64,000 bases of DNA from the NCBI GenBank assembly GCA_022419385.1, contig JAJUBI010000001.1, positions 1,674,001-1,738,000 of the forward strand, read 5' to 3'. Source of the DNA: Paraconiothyrium sp. Pb-2020 (lineage: Eukaryota; Ascomycota; Dothideomycetes; Pleosporales; Didymosphaeriaceae). Each line of letters opens with the position of its first letter. Position 1 is the first letter of the stretch. This document shows positions 13,479 through 24,810 of the stretch, piece by piece. A model generated the notes under the pieces. It did not search any database. It was given only the letters and a program-made list of their open reading frames with translations, and was not told the DNA's origin. Made by a program: the position numbers and the translations under genes.

Positions 13479-13982
13479 GGAGGGGTAGCGGGGGGATAAA
13501 GTGCTTGTCGCGGTGGAGTGTGGCGGGGTAGCTGAGAGCTGCAAGGGGCACGTTGCCCGCGCTAGGCTCGCCATACGCACATCGGCGTGGCTGTGTACGC
13601 AGGTCAGATGCAGATGGGCCTATGGGAGCGGCGAGACATTGCGCAAGAGGAGCTCGTCAACGCAAACAGGAGGGACCATCGTCGGAAAGGTGCGGCCCTT
13701 GCTTACTGATGTACAGCCGTTGCCGCACGCTGCATGGCATGTCACGTGAGATCGCGACGGCCCCGGCAGCCGTGCACTTGCATGCGACTTCCGCATTCAC
13801 CACGACGCCACCTCTCGCGCGCATTGAGCACGCATACCGTTTCCCTTGGCCGGCATACGGTCTAAACCACCTCCTCAGCGACCGTGTCGACCTGCGTATC
13901 TTCGTAACGTAGCCATGGCCTGCCCGCTGTCTTCATAAACAAAGTCACATCACCCACAGCCAGGGCGGGGTCCACGGTCGCC
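13479..13982. promoter_or_regulatory. divergent promoter region FKBP/APC2
   Basis: About 500 bases (600 if the short FKBP form is used) separate the two divergent start codons, so this must contain both promoters. Part of it is open in the FKBP frame up to 13580. No strong TATA box is evident. Confidence 0.45.
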
Positions 13983-16772
13983 ATGGACCACGCGACGCTC
14001 GTCTTCGCTTCCGTCTTCCCCGTCCCTTCGCTTTCGCATACGACGCCAACACCTGTTGCGACGCCCGACCTCGGCCACACTGGGACCGCGGCTTCGTTCG
14101 GTAGCCCTTATGTTGCGAACAATGGGGGAGTGCAACAGCGCGCTGTGCGGCGCAATCTTGCGTGGAGCACAGCAACGCGCTTTCTGAGCTTGCCGAGAGA
14201 CATGGACAAGGCTCCGACAGGGACACAAAGGCCACCAGACGTTGAGGACGCGCTCAGCTATCTGCTGGTCGGGGAAGGCACTAACCAGGACAGTGAAGAG
14301 GGCATTGCAGATTGGTATGCGAACGAGGCACGATTGCACTTTGCAACTCATGTGAGACAGCGTCTGCTGGAACCTTGGGACAAGGTCTGCATCTACATCA
14401 GAGGTTAAGCTGAGGCTACTGTGCTGACCCACAGCGTTTAGGACATTGAATTGAGCAATGCCTGGCACGTCCTCGACGACACCCAACGAATGCTCGCGCA
14501 AGTTCAGGCCCACTACTCCCAGCCTTTCCGCGACCACTTACTGCCCTTCATACAAGAAGCTGCCGCCAATGTCACGATTCGCGCCAGTAGATCCTCCGAT
14601 AACCTTGAAGCCGAGACGGTGAGAGCCGCGAAACGCAAATTTGAGACGGAACTACATGCCGTCTTTGCGCACAGCCTTCCTGTAGGACGATTTTCGAAGA
14701 CGCTGAGCTATATGCTCTACGATGCAGCATGTAAATTATTCCGGCTTCAGGTACGCCATGACGGCGTTGCACACGATGAAACAGAGCCGATAGATACGAA
14801 GGAAGTACGCCGACGGATGACGCTCCTCTTGATTGGCCTCAGAAGGGTTGGTCTAGGACAAGATGAAGCTCAAAGAGCTTTGGCATATGCAATGAACAAG
14901 CTCCTGGATACTTATATTTCAAGCCATTATCTCAAAGTAGATTGGTACTCTAAACAGTCTGTAACGGCTCATTTACGCGTATGGATCGAAAGTGGATTTA
15001 TTCCCTTGGCCGAACTCGTCTTAGAATGTCTGAATTGTGAACCTGCGTCCATACCACCGCTGCAGCGGAAGCAGTGGCAAGAGATGGCTTTGGCGAGACT
15101 CGGTCGGGCAAGGGTCGAAGACCTCTTTGACTTTGTCACCAACTGGGACCGAAGCTTGGGCGCTATACTGGACCTCAAGGTTAGTAAACTCGCTCAACAG
15201 CCTTATAACATCATTCATCTGCCTCAGGACTACCTCAGACTGGACGGTGCGAAAGAACACCTCAAAGACAGCTTTTCCCGACAAGTTTCCCGACGACTTT
15301 TGCATCCAGGTGCGACTACAACGTACATTCTGAATGTCTACATCTTCATAATCCGTGCATTCCACAGACTCGAACCCAAGGGTGTTCTATTACAGAGCGT
15401 AGCGCGACCTGTTCGGAAATATCTGAAGGAGCGAGAAGACACTGCCCGTATCATCATATCGAGCCTGCTCATCGACCCCAACGATGGCAACAATGTCAAG
15501 ACGGCATCCACCGGAGAGCTTTCTTTTGAGGTTGCCAGTGAAATGGCAAAACCCTTTGCACATGCAGAAGATGCTGACGATGAGGCCAGCTGGAATGATA
15601 TGAGCTGGCAACCTCCACCTTACGACGCATCTCCCGAGTACAAAAAGTCGAAAGGGGAAGACGTCATTTTCTTCCTCTTGACGCTGTGGGATCGCGACGA
15701 CTTCATAAACGAGCTGAAAAATATTTTCGGTGATCATCTATTGAAATGCCAGGATCCAGAATTTCAGAAGGAGATTCGTCTTCTCGAGCTCATCAAGATT
15801 CGACTTGGTGAAGACAAGTTGCAAGCATGTGAGGTCATGTTACGCGATGTTCTTGAGTCGAGGCGCATCAATGAAATTATTCGAAAATCCAGCGACCAAA
15901 CCAAAGGCCAACCCTTACAGACGCCGGAAACGCTCGGCCCAAGAACGCCTCGGCCGCGTCGGGCAGCTACCTCCACACCGCTTGTCACACCTCCGCCAGG
16001 CCCAGCACTCAATGCGCAAATTCTCTCATCCTTCTTCTGGCCCATACTCCGCGATGAAACTTTCCGTGTCCCTGCGCAGATTGAATCACTACAGCATGAG
16101 TACGATTCACGTTTCGAGCGCATCAAGGGCATGCGCAAGCTACGCTGGATGAACGCTTTGGGCGAAAGTCGTATCACTCTAGAGTTCGACGACCGGACCG
16201 AACACTTCGAGCACTTGACGCCGTGGCAGGTAAGCGTCATATACGCTTTCCAGACACAGCCCGGCGAAGATTGGGCAGAGAAGGGGAAGGGTAAGGCGAA
16301 GAGCGAAGGCATAACACGAAGTGCGGAGCAGCTCGAAGGAATGCTTGAAATGGACGAGTCGCTCGTGCACCAGGCACTCGCATTCTGGGTAGGAAAATCT
16401 GTTCTCCGAGAAATGTCGTCTGATACATACACGGTCATTGAGCGCCTAGATTCTTCGACCAAAGATTCTGATGCTGCGGCCGCAGCGCAGGAGCTTGCTG
16501 AAGTGCAGGCTGCGCAGTCTACGACGGTCAAGTCCCAGGCTGATTTGTTAAACGAGAGGAAGGATGTATACATGAGCTTCATCATTGGCATGTTGACGAA
16601 TCAGGGGAATCTTCCTGTCGTGCGAATCCTGATAATGATGCGAATGATGGTTCAGGGAGGGTTTCCATTTGGAGGTGAGGAGTTGAAAGCGCTCCTGGCG
16701 GAGATGGAGGCAACTGGGAAGGTGGTACCGCTTGGGGGCGATGTTTGGGGCATTAGGAAGTCAAACACGTGA
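13983..16772 (+). CDS. APC2: anaphase-promoting complex subunit 2 (cullin-like)
   Basis: Cullin-family scaffold of the APC/C ubiquitin ligase; with the RING subunit Apc11 it forms the catalytic core that ubiquitinates securin and mitotic cyclins in the nucleus. Exons 13983-14384 and 14442-16772 give 910 residues. The N-terminal half is helical repeat sequence. The cullin homology region lies at about 620-805 (including WMNALGESRITLEF and LTPWQVSVIYAFQ). The C-terminal winged helix starts near 841 (YMSFIIGMLTNQGNLPVVRI), as expected for APC2. A Pro/Thr-rich insertion precedes the cullin homology. The first donor (GTCTGC) is non-consensus, so the exon 1 junction is less certain than the rest. 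Confidence 0.88.
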
Positions 16773-17357
16773 CCAGGCCTTCACCCAGGCAACACCTGAC
16801 GACTAGCAACGGATGAGGACAAGAAGTAGCGTTATGTATGGGATAGGCAGTTATACTCCAGAAGAGCTCATGCCCCAAAGTCTTGCTTGTTGGCAGCATG
16901 CCCTCGCTGACCGATTCCTCGTATAACGGGTCATATGGCTGTTGCATGCTGTTATGAGATAATAGAGTATAGTCGTACGACAGAACTATAATATAACAGA
17001 GGCGAATTTCGGTTGACACCAACTTATTTGAATCTCTGGTGGAAACATGGCGAAAATCATTGCCATTGAGTTGCCGATAAATTTCGATGGTCACAAGATG
17101 CCTCAGCATCACAACCTGTTGCCAAAAAACATTCGCTGTCTCACAATCGTTGTTGTACCAGACTGTCCCTTCTCTCTTTCAGCAGAGAGAGTGCCAATTC
17201 TATTCCTACCTGATCGCTAAAATGCATGACAGAAAATCATCTCGAGAAGTGCAGCCAAAGCCTAGAGTCTGGGTATCACCGGGCCTTCAACTACGTTTCA
17301 CATGGTAACAAACCCAAAACGATCGATCCACTACGGCATGTACGTGAGCTAGCGGAA
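16773..17357. other. intergenic between convergent APC2 and SPT10-like genes
   Basis: AT-rich 3' flanks of two convergent genes; no additional gene is supported. Confidence 0.5.
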
Positions 17358-18990
17358 TCAAGCGCTTGATAGCTTCGCGTATCCGGCTCGCGTCAATCGT
17401 CGGCGGAGCTCTTCACGGGCGGTAGGTGCTCGTTCCGCTGTACCATTCATAGTCACATCGTGGATCGTTGGCGCGTCAAGTCCAGGCACGACCGTTGATG
17501 GCAGATTCATGTTCGGAATTTGTGTCAGGGACTGACCAACATTTTGGTTTGCATTTAGAAACGGTGACGGCGGTATGTTCTCCAGGTTCAGCGAAGGCGT
17601 TACGCCGTTCATTAGTGCAGGGTCAACAGGCAGGTCGTAGTTGCTGTGTTGACCGCTAAAGTCGTAGAAGTCTTGGTGTGTTGCTGCTGCCTCCATTTGA
17701 AGCTGGGTACTGGGCGAGTTGGGTCGCTCAAGTGGTCGGGGTGGCGTAGGTGACGCAAATTGTTTCGGTAGAGGGGGGGTTGTTTGAGAGTCGACCGGCT
17801 CTTGTTGTAGCTGTGTTGCCCATCGTGTAGGCTGTCCGGTCCGCAATCTCTCGATGGTGAGACCCTTGTTCATCTCGCTGCACTCCGGGCAATTGCGGAT
17901 GACCTGGCTCACAGTTTCTTTGATGCGTACCCAGTGAAATGACTCGGCTATGGTAGCTGTCGTTTTGTTGATGCCTCCATGGGCTTTGTGGTGCACGTCG
18001 CGGGCGATCTCGTATTGCCGCTGAGGATCTGAAATCACCTCTTTGCCCTTCAGCATCAGTCGTTCTGGCCCTATTGAGCTGGCGGGATATAACTTGTAGT
18101 GCGTTGCAGCGCTACGCAGCCGGCTCTTCTCGGCTCTGTCGGCGCCGTGTGGATACTTTCCATTCTTGAGGTAAAAGCGAATCTTGTCAAACCGTTCTTC
18201 TGAGACAAAGTCATCGTCTTGACCAAGGTCTCTACCGTATATGATGGCATCGACAAGTTCGCCCGGATAGGACTTGAGGTTGCCACAGCCTTTGACGCGG
18301 CCAAGTCGCTTGAAGCCTAACGCATCCCAGATTCGGCAGGAAGCCACGTTGGTCTCATATACGAGGTTGAAGACGGAATATGAGTAGCCCTAGGGCGATT
18401 AGGCCGCTGCGGGTCTGGGGTGCGATGGCACTCTGCTGTATACTTACCAGTTTAGGGGCCCAATCTAGATATATCTCACCCATCAGACGACCGACGCCGC
18501 GGTTCCGTGATGCATCGGTGACCAAGAAGCCGCCATTGCACACATGACTTGAGCGGCCCGGATAGTTGGGCTTGATGTAGAAGCTGCCGAGGCACTCCCT
18601 CTCCCAATCGCAACCGTTCCGGGCCATGTCGTGTATCTGGCGTCCATCGTGTACCTCACCTAGCAACACAATGGCCCCGAAGACACCGAACCAGTACGGA
18701 CCGAAGTTCTCGAGCGGAAGCGGGTCCACGATGGGGTAGGTGTCGCCTTTTTCGATCTCGCGCCCGAGCTGGTCGCAGAGGTAGGCGAGGAGGGTGATGG
18801 GGACCTGGTTAGGCGCGGAAAAGGGTATGACGGTCGCTATCGTGACACGATCTCGCAGCGTCACCTGACGAGGAGCGACGCCGACAGGCAGAGGGCCGCC
18901 CGGCGGCGGGTATGGCAGGCTGCCCGACGTGCGCAGAACCACGGGCGCAGTCGGGTCTTCAAGCGTTGCAGGCATGGCCGCTTCGACCAT
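17358..18990 (-). CDS. SPT10: Spt10-like protein: GNAT acetyltransferase plus integrase-type H2C2 zinc finger
   Basis: Two exons (18990-18448 and 18389-17358) encode 524 residues. The N-terminal part is a GNAT N-acetyltransferase with the acetyl-CoA loop RNRGVG at 162-167, followed by GEIYLDWAPK and, after the intron, ETNVASCRIWDALGFKRLG. Downstream, residues about 314-351 contain HHKAH, then about 29 residues, then CPEC: the His2-Cys2 finger of retroviral and retrotransposon integrases. This order matches yeast Spt10, a nuclear activator of histone genes whose integrase-like finger binds histone UAS elements. The remaining 150 residues are Pro/Gln/Asn-rich and probably disordered. The finger is surrounded by host-type sequence and shares an exon with the end of the GNAT domain, so I read it as a bona fide gene and not a transposon fragment. 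Direct demonstration of acetylation activity is lacking for the yeast protein, so catalysis here is unproven. Confidence 0.82.
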
Positions 18991-19015
18991 GGGGGCGACT
19001 TACTCGCGACGCGGG

Positions 19016-19146
19016 ACCACAACTACTGAAGAAGTGATGTATCGTGCGGGAGTGCTCGCGGCGGCGGTCGCTTTTCGCCGCGGCGGTCGCTTTTCGCCGC
19101 GGGCCAATCACGCGCCCGCCACCACAACTACTGAAGAAGTGATGTA
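19016..19146. repeat. 26-bp direct repeat pair flanking an 79-bp GC-rich spacer
   Basis: The 26-mer that begins ACCACAACTACTGAAG and ends in GTGATGTA occurs exactly at 19016-19041 and again at 19121-19146. The first copy lies 26 bases upstream of the SPT10-like start codon. The second abuts an abrupt change to AT-rich DNA. A tandem promoter duplication or the end of an inserted element would both fit. Confidence 0.85.
19063..19100. repeat. 19-bp perfect tandem repeat with self-complementary ends
   Basis: GGCGGTCGCTTTTCGCCGC is present twice, back to back. Each unit has GGCGG and CCGC ends able to fold on themselves, and the TTTTCGCC core is one base away from E2F/MBF-type sites. It lies inside the larger repeat pair, 73-110 bases upstream of the SPT10-like start. 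Confidence 0.85.
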
Positions 19147-19389
19147 ATTAATATTACAATGGTTTGATTGTGCAGCTGCTCTGTTATTAAGCTTAAGCTT
19201 TTTCTTGCTCAGCAGTGGGAGCAAAAGCAACAGATATTCTTAGATTTGCATCTCAACCTTCTTAGTAAGCTTATGGGATTAAGCCTTAGACAGATCGCGC
19301 TCTATGCTATTGCTATTGTTAAAGATCTTGTAAAGCTTTATCCTTGTAACCAGATATGCGCCTAGTGTAATTTAAAATCTGCGAATAAA

Positions 19390-19542
19390 TTAATCTATAG
19401 TGAAGTTCTTAATATCTTCCTCGAAGAACTCCTTATCTGGGGGCGGGTAGCCTCCGCGCATTAGCCGAAGCATTGGGTCAGCGAAGGACTTAATACGGTC
19501 CTTAAGGAATTGTTTTTCGACGGGGTTGGTAAAATGCTCCAT
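19390..19542 (-). CDS. small open frame, 50 codons, unknown
   Basis: An ATG-initiated frame on the minus strand, absent from longer-frame lists because of its size. It encodes a lysine- and phenylalanine-rich peptide (MEHFTNPVEKQFLKDRI at the start, then GGYPPPDKEFFEEDIKNF) with a protein-like composition inside an otherwise AT-rich stretch. It could be a fragment of a transposon protein or a short host gene. I do not recognise it. Confidence 0.3.
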   Translation of the reverse strand: MEHFTNPVEKQFLKDRIKSFADPMLRLMRGGYPPPDKEFFEEDIKNFTID

Positions 19543-20109
19543 TCTAATTCACGGTTAGCTATAATCATACGAAGAAGATACCGGCTCTAGCATGAGGGAC
19601 CGCGTTTCAACGATACGTGAATGGTTTCGACTCTGGGGGCGGCAAGTGTCTCAGTGTAGAGTAAACATATGCCTTTTCGTTTGCTATGACAGACGCAAGA
19701 ACACGTTTCGCGTAGTATGAATTCGACGATGTTTCCGGGACGTTGAGAGGAGGAGAATCTTTATTCACTGCAGCCTGCTTGAGAAGCCAGCTTTGGGCTT
19801 AACGCGTGACCGAGAGTTGTTGGAGGGGAGCAAAAGGTCAAAGTAGAGGGAAACAATTCTTATTGAAGCGTGAGAGTGGACAAAGCTTCGACAGCCGGGT
19901 ATGCAGGAAGAGAGAAGGAAATGATTCTAGAAGGGTGCTTGAGTGAGTGCCTTTGCCGAAGGCAGCGGATTTTCGCGGCAGAGTGAGAGACAAACGGATG
20001 CACCCCCAAAAAGGAAAGAACGATCTCTGCACTTAAAAAATATCGCGTTCATCTCTGTCAAGGCCTGACATTCCTCTGTGCGTTTCCTCAGACTTCTTGC
20101 AACGGCAAG

Positions 20110-22521
20110 ATGGTTTCGACTCGATCGCATGGGCAGGATTACGCCGGTGGGAGCGCTTCGTCACCGAAGGATGATAAAACAACAGCGACAGAGCCCTCGC
20201 TGCAAAGGCGTGAAGCATACATGAAGCCCGATCCGGAGACAATAGAGATCGAAGTAGATAGGTCTCCAGAAGAAGAACAAAACTCTTATATAATTCCAAC
20301 CACAAGATCACATAGCGAAGATCCCTTCTACACCAAAACCCACTTATGTGAATCCAACAGCGGGACATTCTCAGGAAAAGATATCGGCTACAGAAGAATC
20401 CATTCATGAAATGCCTGCGGCAAGACCACCCAGCACACAGAAGCGCCCACGGAACAATATCACGCCAGACAAAACCCATCAAGAATCGTCTGATACCAGC
20501 CTTGACACACAGAAAGTAATCGCATAACGGTTCGCCTTCCTATTAAGAGAAAAATGTGAGCATTATCCTAGACAGCGGATGCAGTACCATGCGTTGCTGA
20601 CGAATCGTAGTATTTGAAAATAAAGACAATATTATCTTGCTTCTATTGATGCAAGATGTGCAGCAATGGATGTACAAGCTAGCGCAAGAAGGGCACTTGA
20701 CAATGAATGTCCCATTACAATCATTCCTCGTTCATCCCGAAGGCAAAGATCCATATTCTATCAGCTATGACGGACGCCCTTTATATAGAATGACTCTGCA
20801 AGATATTTGCGGCGTCAAGTTCATGGAAGGAAGATAAGATCCAAGAAAAGATCTTGGCTTTGCGGGAGGAGACCTTCTTGAATATAGGCTGGATGTGTAT
20901 AAGTTCGTTTCTGTTCTGACCCATTTCACGCAAAAAGCCGAACGACAACCCCGATTAGCGCATGTCCCGCCCTGCACTGGCTGTGAAGAAGCGCTAGAGG
21001 ATGAGCTACCGTTCGACACATGTGTAATGATTGGACCTGTCTGCGGAAATTGTTGCCTACTTGACCGGGTAGGGCAGTGCCAGTTGCTAAGGCAAAGGAC
21101 ACAGAGCATGCAGTTCCAACAAGAAAGGAGTTTAGCTCCTAGGAGAAACTCAACACCGCCCGGCATTGTACCAATAAGCTCAGGCTCAAGTAACTGTTCC
21201 TCTGACGACGAAGATGCTAAGCTGTCTGACAGTGAAGATGTTGGTGCGTCTATCTTCATGAATACTCTATTAGAGCAGCATTCATTCTCCGCAGACAGTT
21301 CTATCTTAGGATGGGAAAGGCCTGCACTGTCCAGCGCTCAAGACAGCATACCAGACCCGGTACTCTCAATGCCCCAAGAAGAATCTGCTTTCTCGCCGAC
21401 AAGCAATGTCCAGCTAAAACCTACCAGCCACAAAGCTCCTAGGAACGCACGCCAGCACAATGAATAAACACCAAATATCTTTCCAGGTGCTCGGTCTTTG
21501 ATACCTAGGCCGTTTCCTATGCATAGCAATGGATGCGCAAACCTTGAAAGCTTACAACATTTCCCGCCAATGCATGAACAACCTCGCTCGGCGCCACCTG
21601 CAAGCCTAGAAGACATCACGCATTACAATTAGCATAGTGCTACATTACCTGTGGTGAGCTTCAATCCTTCATCTAACATATTGCCTACATCGCTAATATT
21701 GGCTCTTCCAAAGCCTCCAGCAAAGTCTTTCGCCTTCACGGGACATGCGAAGGCTTCTTTTCTAGGCATAACCTTAACAAATAATGCGACCGAACGGGCT
21801 CCGGCTGCGGACATGACCACGCCACCACTCTTGTCCAATGAAAGCTTGAACCCCCAGAACTCTTCCTTTCTGCTTTTCCAACCCACCGATTACTCAGAGA
21901 CGCGTTTGGATTGCATAAACTTATTAACAGACACGCAGACGATAGAAAATGAAGACTTCCGCTTAATGACGAGTTCGTTGATCAAGGCGATAATACCATC
22001 AGGAATCGACTGCAGGGAACAGATACCGAGAGTATTCTGGGTATAGAGGAAGAGAAAAGACGACTTTGCTTTTAGAAGACGAGTTCTTTGAAAACAAAAA
22101 CAACACGGAAGCACTTACGCTCGGGTTTATAGGAAGCGGTGGCACTGGTGCGGATGATAGTAAAATAGGTGGTGCTGGGGTACGAGATGCAGACAGCAGC
22201 GCGGATGGCAAAGGAGAGGGAAGAGGCAAGGCTGGATTGAATACACGGCTTTACAAGGGTATTCCGAAGAACAACCTAAAGGGACTTGGGGCGCGCAAGA
22301 GGCTCTTTATAGATGAGTCTGATGACGACGCAGAGCCTTCCTCCACATCCGATGAATCGCAAGAGGGCGCAAGTTCAGAGACCGAGCCCTCCCAAAAGAG
22401 CGCTCAAAAGATTGCACTTGGCGATAGGCCAGGCTTGGCGCACAAGGGGGAGTATGAAGTCATCGCCCAGCCGTCGCTAATTGGCGCTGCCAGGGCGAGA
22501 ACAAGGCCGGACGCAGGCTAG
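20110..22521 (+). pseudogene. decayed cysteine-cluster gene (DUF3716-like), multiple stops and frameshifts
   Basis: A plus-strand coding signal runs for 2.4 kb but is broken. After a start at 20110 the frame shifts near 20295. A 55-base GT-AG intron (20556-20610, CTGAC branch) then joins in phase to a frame that stays open from 20613 to 22046 apart from TAA at 20835, TAA at 21465 and TAG at 21630. TAA at 20525 interrupts the preceding exon. All four stops differ from a Gln codon by one C-to-T change in CpA context, the RIP-preferred step. At least one further frameshift lies at 21950-22070 before a terminal frame ending at 22521. The middle holds a zinc-binding-like cluster, PCTGC ... C ... 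CGNCC ... C, resembling the fungal DUF3716 pattern (tentative). The tail is Ser/Asp/Glu-rich. Function unknown. Confidence 0.6.
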
Positions 22522-22614
22522 CAGCCAGCCGGAATTGTGAAGCGCCTCCTCGCCCGAACAAAGTCGACGTGATGCTCAACCCTTGAGCGCCAACTGAGCA
22601 CCGCAGGCTCTCCG

Positions 22615-24810
22615 ATGGACAAGCTGAAGGTGAAGGCGCGGTCTGCGCGCAACAGGGTCGCCGAGAGCGCCTCTCGCGGCGACGGCAGCGGCTCGCTCGC
22701 CCATCCGCACGCCGCCCTCCCTCCCGACGACGCTGCCAGCACCGCTGCTGTGAACGAGGGCTACCTGGGCACCGCTGCGCGCGACTTTGCCGTCCCCAGC
22801 GACCAGCCTGCGCACCAGCCCGTCGTCGAGCCTCCCACCTCGCTGCAGTCGTCGGTCGACGCTGGCACCCAGGTGCCTACGCCGCGCCCCAACAATGGCA
22901 ACCGCTCCCAGCCCGCTTCCGCGTAAGAACGCCTCTCGTCTCTCCGCTGCCCCTTGCCATGGTCACTGACGACTCAACTAGGGGAAGGAGCGCCCGCGCA
23001 CGCAGCAATTCCGCACCGCAGCGCCGGCCCCAAGTCGGCATGCGCCAGTCCAGCATTGGCATTCGCCGGATGCCCTCAGCAGGCGAACTGCAACAAGCCT
23101 ACGCCGCCCAGAATGCGTCCACCAACGCCCTGCAGCAATCGTCGACGCGGTTGCCTGCGCTCGAGGAAGAGGTCCAGCTAGAGCCCATCAACACAGGCTC
23201 CACCACCTCCACCGAGTCAGACGGCCCGCGGAATGAGCCCAACATGCTCTCGCGGGCTACCAGCGCCGTCTCCGCCAAGTTGGGCTTCTTCAAGAGCAGA
23301 AAAGGGAAGGAGACGGAGCTTGACGGTGCACATGACTACCCGCCGGCCGCACCCGGGGACCGGCCCTGGACCAACTACTCGTCCAACATGGTCGACGTCT
23401 TGGACACACTCGGTATGCTTGACCGCAAGTCTATCCACGACCCGTTTTACTGACAAGGACAGACCCCGAAGTCCAGACTCTCACTTCCCTGACTAATATC
23501 CAGAACTCGCTTTTTGTTCCCAATCTGGGCAGATTCGTGAACCGTCGACCAACCTACGTTATGCAGCGCGCACCTAGTGAAAGGGAGAGCCTGGAAGATA
23601 TCAATCGTATCCTGGCGCCTGTACAAGAGACACAACAAGGAGCAGGGGCTCCCGGCTTGAAGCGCACCCAGACTGAAGGGACAATGGCTACATTGGCTAC
23701 CATTGACTCACGCATGAGTGATTCCCGCTATGCTGTACTTCCTCACGGTACAACACTCGACGGCTGGACAAAGGAGGACAAGAAGGAGTTGAACGACCAC
23801 GTGAGACACATGCTTCACTCGCGAAGATCGAGGTTCAAGCGCTCTATGAGGGGTTTCGGGCAATATGTCAGACGACGTAGGCAATCCTCTCATGCCTCCA
23901 CACCTGTTGACTAACGCTTGCAGCACTTGGCTTCCTGGTCACTTTGTACGCCACATTGATCACCCTTTTTGGTCTCGCGTGGGTCCTCTTCCTGATCGGC
24001 TGGATCAACGTCGGTGGGCGGCAGATTTACGTGGTCCATATCATCGACAGCGTCTTGGTCGCCCTGTTTGCCGTTGTCGGTGATGGTCTTGCTCCTTTCC
24101 GCGCCATCGATACGTACCACATGATCTATATCGCGCACTACCACCACTACACTTGGTCGCGTCGAAAGAAGGATATGCTTCCCAACCTTCGTGACCACAA
24201 TGACTTACCTGCCAACAATGCTCCCATGGCTGGTCGCAATGGCGCCGACCCCGAGGATCCTGAAAAGCAGTGGGAGTTCACGGTGCTTACGCCTAAGCAG
24301 CAAGCTAAGCTAGAACATCATCAAGCCAAGTTCTGCAAGTCTCATTCCTTTTACAAGCCTCACGAGACGGACACGCATCACGCTTTCCCATTGCGTTTGC
24401 TCGTAGCCATTGTCGTGCTTCTGGATTGTCATTCATTGCTCCAGATCTCCCTTGGAGCCGTAACCTGGGGTTGGTATTACAAGATCAGGCCGTTCGCTGT
24501 GACTACGGTGATTCTCTGCTGCTCCATTACATGCAACGCTGCAGCCGGTCTTCTCATCACCATCGGGGACCATCGGACCAGGAAGAAGGATGTTTTGGAA
24601 CGCATGAATCGGCAAGAGCTGACGGAAGAGGCAATGCACCACATAGAAAAGAAGAGAGATAAAGAGAGCGAGAGCGAGAGGGAAGATGTTGAAGAGGGCA
24701 GCAAGAAGGGGAGAACGAGCTTACAACTCCATCGGCATCGGCAATCGGAGGAAAAGGGTACGAACAGGCAGTCTAGTAAGGAAGAACCGCCACAAAGTGC
24801 GTACCCGTAA
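22615..24810 (+). CDS. DUF2985-family integral membrane protein
   Basis: Exons 22615-22922, 22982-23412, 23463-23876 and 23924-24810 join in phase to 679 residues. The first 370 or so are low-complexity, Ser/Arg/Pro-rich and probably cytosolic. The conserved part begins with LGFLVTLYATLITLFGLAWVL, continues through GWINVGGRQIYVVHIID and GDGLAPFRAIDTYHM (hallmarks of the fungal DUF2985 family) and contains about four to five membrane segments, ending near ILCCSITCNAAAGLLITIGD. A charged Lys/Glu tail follows. Molecular role is not known for the family. A strong GTAAGT donor overlaps the stop codon at 24806, so one more downstream exon is possible. Confidence 0.8.

Larger units (their letters stand above)
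18991..20109. other. repeat-bearing SPT10-like promoter and AT-rich stretch
   Basis: The first 150 bases hold two nested direct repeats (listed separately). From about 19147 the sequence becomes strongly AT-rich with weak plus-strand frames, resembling eroded transposon sequence. A 50-codon minus-strand frame lies at 19390-19542. The rest to 20109 shows no supported gene. Confidence 0.45.

Noticed and set aside
15764..16591. 275-codon minus-strand open frame rich in Ser
   Set aside because: Antisense shadow of APC2 exon 2.
17870..18060. Retrotransposon integrase fragment
   Set aside because: The H2C2 finger is in frame with a GNAT domain through a clean intron, without integrase core, reverse transcriptase or LTRs, so an Spt10-like host gene fits better.
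20407..20409. TGA at 20407 as a fifth in-frame nonsense mutation of the decayed gene
   Set aside because: Re-reading showed the coding signal has already shifted to another frame by about 20300, so this TGA is not in the inferred frame.
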